Source: Sequoia sempervirens (Eukaryota; Streptophyta; Pinopsida; Cupressales; Cupressaceae). Taken from it: a stretch of 64,000 bases of DNA. This document shows positions 34,801 through 43,800 of the stretch, in pieces. The notes under the pieces were generated by a model, which was not told where the DNA came from, did no database searches, and saw nothing but the letters and a program-made list of their open reading frames with translations. The translations under genes were made by a program, and so were the position numbers. The stretch is taken from contig VDFB02296704.1 of NCBI GenBank assembly GCA_007258455.2, positions 1 to 64,000 of the forward strand. Direction: 5' to 3'. Within the stretch, counting starts at the first letter, position 1; the number at the start of each line of letters is the position of its first letter.

Positions 34801-37800
34801 AAAGAGTGACTTCACGGGTCGTTAAGAAATTTTTTATTTTTTTTAATTTCTCCCTAATTTTTTTTTCTCCAAATAGGTAACTTCAATATCTTGTGCATGG
34901 AAAAAAAAATTCAAATTTTGATATATATTTTTCTTGTAATAACGTTTTAAAGTCAAACATGTCAGAATTTGACAGTTTTCATGGGTCGTCAACTATTTTC
35001 AATTTTTTTAGTCATTTTCAACAAAAAAAATTATACCCTTTTGAAGAAGACTCCCTCCTCTTTTGCACCATATAAGATTTAAATTTTTTTTAAAATTTTA
35101 ATATATATTTTTTAATTTGTAATCAACCACTTTTTTCATTTTAAAAACCTACTTGCATTATTTTTAAAATAAAATATATTAAAACTAATCAAATTATTAA
35201 AAAAATTATATATTTGGATTTTACACTCTGAGCTCTACAAAAGGGTATTTTTGTTTTTTGCAGAAAAACCATTCTGACTAGAGAAATTCTTAGCTAAAGT
35301 TGAAAGTTTCAGAAAATTCTACAAAAAGCTGAGTTGGCTACCAATTAGGATGCCACATAGACAGTTTCAGTAGAAACAGTTTCTATAGAAAGGGTTTCGG
35401 CCGAAACCCTTTCTACAGAAATAGCTTCTACCGAAACCCTTTCTATAGAAACCTTGCACATTAAAAAATGCAATTTGAAACCCAATTTCAAAGCGGGAAA
35501 AGGAAAATTTTGATTTTTTTGGATTCGGTCGAAACCTAGTCAGTCGAAACCTTTCCAACCAAAAATATTTCGCTCGAAACTATTTATTTGGCTAAAAGTG
35601 TGACATAGTTTTGTGCTTTTACCCTGCACTACTTTCTAGGATTGGAGTTGTGGTAGAAAGAGGGAGAGATATTCCTTGGACAAGGGAAGTACTTAATTGA
35701 TATTTTGAAGCGATTTAGGATGGAAAACTATAAGCCTATCTCAACGCCACTTGTGACCAATTGGAAGAAGATTGATGCTTCTAGATCAACAGCAGTGGAA
35801 CCAACTTTATATAGACAGTTGATAGGCTCTCTTATGTATTTGGTCAACACCAGGCTAGACATTTGTTTTGCAATGACCTCACTCAGTCAGTTTATGGTGG
35901 AACCTAAATGTGTGCACTGGATAGCTATGAAACATGTTTTGAGATATCTCTGAGGCACAGTTGATTATGGGTTGAAGCGTGTTCAACAGGATGGAGTGAA
36001 GCTCGAGGGGTTTACTGATGCAGATTGGGTAGGTAGTACAGCTAATCGAAAGAGCACTTTAGGGTGCAGTTTTAGTTTGGGATCAGGAGCAGTCTCTTGG
36101 TATAGTAGGAAACAAAAGTCAGTTGCATTGAGTTCTGCAGAGGCTGAGTATATGGTAGCTAGTATGGCTACATGTGAGGCTATCTGGCTTCAGAAATTTC
36201 TAGTTGGGCTCTTTGAACAGGAGTTAGATCCTACAGTCATCACTGTGATAATCAAAGTTGTATTAAACTCTCTAAGAATCCAGTGTTTCATGACAAGTCA
36301 AAGCACATTAAGATCAAGTACCACTTCATCAGAGATTATGTGGAGAAGGGGATAGTGAAGCTCAATTACATTCCTACGGACAAACAAATAGCAGATATCT
36401 TGACGATGGTCTTGATGAAGAGCAAGCTTAAATTCTTCAGGGACAAGTTGGGTGTGGTGCAGAACACCTTCCTCGCTAAGAGGGAGTGTTGATTTTCTGT
36501 AGCTCAAAAGGTGGGATGTGGATTTGTTTTAAAGCAACTTGAGTTGGATATGCTTTAAATCACTTTAAAGCAACTCGAGTTAGATATGCTTTAAAACAAT
36601 TTGAGTTGGATTTTTAGCAACAACAAGATTTTTATTCTTTAATAGAATGTTTTCGAGTTTGTGAGGATAAGATAAGTCTAAGAGTGATTTTATGTGTAAT
36701 TAAAGCCAAAGAAAGCAAGGAAAGATTCTTTCCTTGCACGCTAAGTAAAGCAGCTAGGCTCTATAAATGTAAGATTGTTGTAGCAAACTCATATTGTATT
36801 TTCGAAAGAAAAGTTTGTTGTTAGGCTGAATAGAAGATCCAACATTTGCAGGTTTTTCCTCGCATAGGGGTTTCCTGGGTATATCTGTGTTATTATCTTT
36901 TTGTGATTGGCTTATTGTTATTTTTTTTTGCTATTATTTGTTGTTAATTAACCCAATTGTATTAATTGCTATAAATCAAATTTCTTTCTGTGATTTTATT
37001 GTGCAATTAATCTGTTGCTGGGTTATAGAAATTAACAAATTTGTTGGGAAAATTTCTAGACATTGAAGAGTGATCATCAAACTACCTGCATACAACTTAT
37101 GCCTGTATCTTCATGGATATTGATATTACTAAGGATCTTGTAATGTCCCCTTCTCATCAGTGATCAGCATTGCCATTCTTTAGTCTATTCCGGAACCCGT
37201 AGACTGGAATGAGGTGGAAATTAGGGTTTCTTGGGCTTGGTTTTCTGTGACATTTCATTTTATTTACTATTTTTAGTAAATGCTATTTGTGGCAGTGTGC
37301 AGTTGGTTGTCTTCAGTCATCACTTCAGTGGAGCAAGTTATTTGTTGTTTCAATATTTTCCTCTCAAGCCTTAGTTGATGAAATTTATTGATTAAAGGCA
37401 TAAGTGTTATATTTTTCAGTTGACCACCCCTTGGCCTAAGGTTACAACTTGTAAGTTGTTTTTACAAAAGGGGTCATGAAGGGTACGCCTTGTCATAAGG
37501 TGATATTAATATTTTATATTTTGAATTTATGCTTGGAGGAAAGTGGACGCCACTTTATGAGGAATTATATTTTTATGAAATTTCAAAAGTAAGGTGAATT
37601 CAAAAAGGTGTCTATTGGCGTACTGTTTGGGAAGTTGAGGAGTTTCTCAATTTTTATAAAATGAAGACATTGCTCCAGCATTTGGTATCCATCAATTACC
37701 TTATTGTTATGCTGTCAAAATGACTATGGACATTTTGCTATTGCTTCGAGGATGCTACCTCCTAGCCCATTCCCAATTTCGTGTTTGAAATACAACACCT

Positions 37801-40800
37801 AGTTGGAATATTGTTGCTTCTCACATCAGACTAGCAGATTGAGCAACAAAGGTTGAGAATTTTGGTGAATTCTACAGTTTTGAATTTCCTGGTTTTGCTA
37901 CAGCTGAAGCTGTTTTCTGTTCATATCTTGTGGAGTGATTTTTATTTAGTTCTGGGTATTTGAGCAATCAAATTGTTGACTTGAGGCGCCATCTTCCACC
38001 AAAAATCAGAATTTAATTTGAAGTTGCTGATTTTATCTTGAAAAATCAATTTTCTCAAGGGGCCGTACCATTTAGAGCTACATTGGGATTCGTGCCAAAT
38101 AAATTAGAGACTTTGGTGGCTGTTTCTGGATTCTAACTTGGGCGCCAAACTTGTAAGGAGCATTTGCAACTTTTTTCACGTCATTCGGAGAAGAATTGAG
38201 TGAGTTATGATAATTTCATTGATTCTCACAGTTGCAGATTGAAATTTCCAGTTTACTGTTTTTATATCAGATTGTTGAAGTTCTAATTTCTGATTCATTA
38301 ACAGCTGTTAGAAAGTTAAAATATCATTGAAAAACATCTATTAATCTTGTGTATGAAGATTACTATATTTCCTATGTAATTTGCAGCTTATTCCACATTG
38401 TACAAACTGTAAATAGTAGTACTGTTCCAGTTTAATTTGCTGCAATTTCTTTTTGTTTCTTCTCACATAAGTCCCCTAGATGGTTTACCGCCAGTGAGGT
38501 TAAATTGATTGTAATATCTTATACCCACTCATAGTGGTGAATCCCCACAGCATTGTGGATGCCCGCCGCAGCGGATGAATTGCTTTTATTTGTAATCTTT
38601 TCCCCCCACTGTTTGGTGGTAGTGTGGAATTGTTTCTTATGGCTGGTTATCCGCCTAACAGTTCATAATTTCAATTTCTTAGACTTCGTCATATGTTAGC
38701 ACCTCGCCCTCAGTGGGATCTTGAGTGCACATTCTTGACGTTGAGTAGTTCTTCCATTCAAGTTCAGTTTCTTCAATTCAAGTTCAGTATCTTCCATTCA
38801 AGTTCAGATTTTTAATTTGAGACTAACGCTAATCCAATCATCTATTGCTGGTTATTTTGTGTTACTTCTTCAAAAAAATTGGTTAGCATATTTCAGATCT
38901 CTTGGGAGATATTTGCCTCAATAGTGTCGCTGTGTGTTGGAACTAAAGATACCATTTCTTGCTTTTCACTATTGAGGAACTTCCTTTTCACTATTAGTCG
39001 ATGGAAAAGAAGATACCATTTCTTGCTAGGAAATTGATGCACAAGTTGGCAAAGAGAAAACACATGGGGACATGCCCAAAGGATACACCTATTGCTAACA
39101 AATCGAAATGATTCACCTCTATCATGGAGGGATTGTGTGAAGGCCACAAAGGATCATAACCAGATTGCAGTATTGGAAAATTGAATAGAGGTGTATGAGA
39201 TAATGTCTCCTGAGAGGGGAAATTTATCCACAGAGTTTATAGATGCGAGAACACATGGAGGGATAGAAGAGGATCAATGGACAGTGCAAAGGAAAAGAGA
39301 GAAAAATGAATTAACATTTAAGATACACCTTAGTTTCCATACAAAATATGGAGCCAATTGGAAAACACCATGGATCTCTCTTTCTTTCTTGCTCCTTATG
39401 GCATTTCATCGGTTAGTCATTGGGATCTAGATGATACTTTAGTATTGGTAGGCTTAATTAAATCCCAAAAGTTTTGTTTGGTTGAATTTTTTTTTTGAGG
39501 TGGGTGCAATGTCCTTATTTCACTCTAGAGCCACACATAATTATCTCTTGATATTAGTATATGTAGCTTAGTTTTCTTTATCTAGAAAAAAATATAATAA
39601 ATTATATTATATAAAATTCAAATATAATTATAATAAATAAATAAATTTAATTTTATAATTTATAATAAAATATAATATTCAAATATATACATATATAATT
39701 TGAATTTTAGTTTAAGTTTCTCTTCTTTCATGTTCAACAAATAACAACTCATCACTAATTTGTATTATATTAATCATATTTTTTTCAAATTAAATCATAA
39801 TTTTATTATGCAAATTAATTATAATTTGACTATGTACTTTTGTTTTTAGAGGATTCAATTTATTTTTGGGTAACTTTTTATGTTTGGTTTTGCTTACAAA
39901 TTTTAATATAAAAGTTAAAATATTAACTTTCACAATTTTAATATAGTTTAGTAGTATTTTAATTTTTGAAGTTTAATTTATTCAAGAACAAGAATTAATT
40001 ATATTCATGTTCAAATTTATAATAATTTTTTTATTTATTAATATTGAACTTATCTTTCAATTAATGTTTATATTGTTTGTAGTATATTTATTATATTTCT
40101 TAGATAGATATCTTATTAATATTTCAGTTTCTTCTAAATTAAAAAATTAGTTTTATATTTTTGTTTAATATATATTTTGATTTTTCATTTAGATTATTTG
40201 TTTTGATTTTTAATTGCAATCTAAATTTGAAATTTATTTTAATTATTTTTCTTTATATAAAATTAAAAATAATAATTAAATTTTATTACAATTAATTTAA
40301 TTTATAATTAATTGTCTTCTTAAAATTTTAATTATTACACAACAATTATACTTTAAACTTTAATTTTAATTTATATAATAAAATAAATTTCAAACTTAAA
40401 ATCTAAATTAAAAGTTAGAGAGCAACCCATACCTCCTAATACATTTGACTCATTTGTTTAACACAATAGTGGATAAATTGGAAACCATGTTTCAAAAATT
40501 TGGACGAATGTTTTTTCAGACTACTTGAATCTTTAACTTCATGCTCTTGGGGCGAAGAGAGCCACATCCAAATTTGGTGCAACTTTTATCACTTTCTATA
40601 CATTTGGTGCCTTGATTTTATAACTTATTTGTCATTTTCCAAAACGTACCGAAATATGTTTTGTCAAAGTTTGGAAGTGTAGGGTAATAAAACAAACGCT
40701 TTGTTTTTTCACCCCCACCATTTTTCCCTTGTTGAATTTTCACTTTTATACAAGTCACATTCTAAAAATATATGAGGGCAAGTTGACAAGTTCCTATTAT

Positions 40801-43800
40801 TTGTCTCGAAGTGACAACCTTCACATGTGAAGTTTAACACGCCTAGTTCGCCTCGCCTCACAATTATAGTGCCACTTGTCATGTTACCATGGGACGACAC
40901 CCCAACAAATCTACAACATGCCCCTACCAATCAAAATGTTTTAATTCAAACAAACAACATGCTTTATTATTTCTAATTTGAAGATATCATAATTCTAACA
41001 TAACAATTTTGTCACATAATGCACCCTTAGATTTTCTTTCTAAATAAAGATTTTATTCAATTAAAATTATATATTATTAATATATTTATTATAAATAAAT
41101 ATAATATAATATGTTAAAATATATTATATTATATTAAAATGTTATCATTAATAATTATAATATTTAGTGGTGGGAGGTTTGATTCAATTGATTAATGTAT
41201 CATGTTGTAATGTCCCAGTCACCATGTGAAAAAAATAAAATAAATAAAAATAAAACCAATTTTATAGGGAACTACCTGATTCTTGCAATCTAATTTTTTT
41301 TTAATATTTAATCTATAAAATTATATCATTAAGAATCATAAATATTATATATATTAATAAAAACACAATTATAGTTATAAATAACATAAAAATTTATATA
41401 TTTCAAAGTTATATATTATTTAATAATTATTTTCTAAAATAATGTTATAAAGTTGATATATTAATAATTATAATAAAATAGTTAACAATACTTTATTTTA
41501 TCATTAAGTAGTTATAGTATTAATTTATTATATATTAGAAATAACATAATTATAGTTATATCTAAATATAATTATGTTAATACTAATATATATAATATTA
41601 ATACAATAGTATTATTATCTATATAACATTAATTCATAATATAGTTGTCAATAATACATAACTATAATATATATATAAATAATTGATAACTATATTACAA
41701 ATTAATATTATATATAATATACTTATAATATAAAATATATTAATAGTTATAATAAAATAGTTATTAATAATAGTATATATATTAAATATAGCTATTTATA
41801 ATATATGAGTTTATAATATATAATTTTATATATTATCAAATAATATAATACAATAAACATAAAAAAATATAATAGCTTTATTGACTGAGAGAGGGAATAA
41901 ATATGATCTAAAGAGAGGAACAAAGAAATGGAGAGAGGTAAGAGAAAGAGAAAAGTGATAGAGAGATAGAGGAAGAGAGAATCAAGGAAAAATATAGAGC
42001 AAAATAGGGTAGAGAGAGGAAAAGAGATTGAGTCTCTACTTCTTCTCTATGCTCTCTATTTTTCTACCTCTCTATACCACTCTATCTATTTATGTATATG
42101 TATGTCCCTCTCTATCTCTTTATGTATCTCTCTCTCACTCATATACATGCACACTCCTTGTTTTACCCTCGTTATCTCCATCTCTCTATCTTTCCCCTCT
42201 CCATCTCTCTCTTCCCCTCTCTCTATATCTCTCTCTATTACTTGTCTATGTCTTTATCTATCTCTATTACTTATTATCTCTATCTTTATCTTTCTATCAC
42301 TCCCTCTCTATACATACATATCTCTTATCTCTATCTATCCCTCTCTCATCTCCATCTCCATCTCTATCTCCTTGCCCATCTCTCTCACACACTTCCCCCT
42401 AAATCTCTCCTTATTTCTATCCCTATTGCTCTCTCTCTCTCCCTATTGCAAACATAACATGAACCTATGGGTAATGAACCCTAATTATCTCCCTAATTCA
42501 AAGGTTTTGTTTCAATGTGTTTGGATCCTTCTAAGTGGATTCATAGTTGATTTGAAATTATCACCTCTCCATTAAGACATTTGTTTCACAAACAACATCA
42601 TTTGCTAAATGGCCTACCAATTGACCTCATGTTCTAGACAAATGTATGCAACTAATACATCATAAATTTTTCTGATTGAACTTCCACACCTCTTCGACCT
42701 ACCCATTGCACACCAATATACAATTGCTACTATATTTTTTACAAAAAATTAATAACCTACTTAATACTATGTTATTCGTCCTTTCAAACTTTTTTAATTA
42801 TTATTTTAATTTTCTTTATGATCATAAATTTTAAATGTAAAATTATTTTTTTCTTGATTAAAAATTGTACTTATGTATTAGAGATATATATTACTAATAA
42901 ATATGTTAAATTTGATGTCCAATTTATTTGTTAAATAAATTTATAATTATTATTATTTATTTCTTTGAATTTTTTTAATTTTTTTTAAAATATTAAGCAT
43001 TCCTTTTTTTAATATATAAATTAAATCTATAAAAAAAATTATATCTTTTTATATATCCATCTAAAATTTTCTTTTTCATTTCATATATATATATAGATAA
43101 ATATAATATTTTAAGATAATTTCCAAATACAATTATACCCCATAAAATCCAAACCTAAACAAAATTAATTTTAAACATATGAAAAACTCAACATATTTAA
43201 GCTTTTAAACTGTTATTTTATTTTTAATTTAAGAGCACCCAATTTTGAGACTAAGACTTTGGCTAGCTTTAATGCTACCATGTATTTCAAAACTTGTGGT
43301 CCTATAATTTGGAATCAATTTGACCACTCAGAGTTATTTTTGTTTAAAGTTGGCGTACCTAAATATGTATGTATAGAATCCTCGCTATAACTCACTTTGT
43401 ACATGGTAAATAAAGTAATTAAATTGGAGTGAAGAATTTTTCATTAATTATTATATTTTATTTATCTATTTGCTTTTATAATTTAAATTTTTTAATTCCA
43501 TAGAATGATTTAGGGGAGAGGGCCTAGTAGTTGTGCACCCTAACTTCGCGCTTCTAATTATCCTACGTCGAAATTTCAAATCACTCCCAATTTTTTACAG
43601 CAGCTTACTTGGCAAGTTCTCTGCTTATAACTAAGGTTTCAGGGCCACATCATCAAATATGATGCCACATCAGCATGCGTTTTTGTCAAGGTGTCGAAAA
43701 AGGCCCCAAAAAATAGTGAGACCAATTCTCGTGCATTGCATCATGAGTAGTTGAGCGCTGATGTGGTATCACATGATTGGTTGCTTTTTAGATCAAAAGC

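Larger units (their letters stand above)
30800..37037 (+). mobile_element. Ty1/Copia LTR retrotransposon 2, inactivated and itself invaded
   Basis: The 6.2 kb plus-strand element has LTRs of 548 bp (30800-31347) and 551 bp (36487-37037) flanked by AATTC and AATTT, a 5-bp target duplication with one change. A canonical primer site TGGTATCAGAGC follows the 5' LTR, and a polypurine tract AAGAGGGAG precedes the 3' LTR. Gag, protease, integrase, reverse transcriptase and RNase H are all recognisable but carry many stops and frameshifts. Two catalytic integrase aspartates are asparagine. A separate 1.06 kb transposon interrupts the reverse transcriptase. By eye the LTRs differ by roughly 4%. It lies in intron 2 of the TNL gene, opposite to the gene. 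Confidence 0.93.

Noticed and set aside
42028..42575. Open frames of Ser-Leu-Tyr repeats on the plus strand
   Set aside because: Produced by the CT-rich microsatellite in all three frames.
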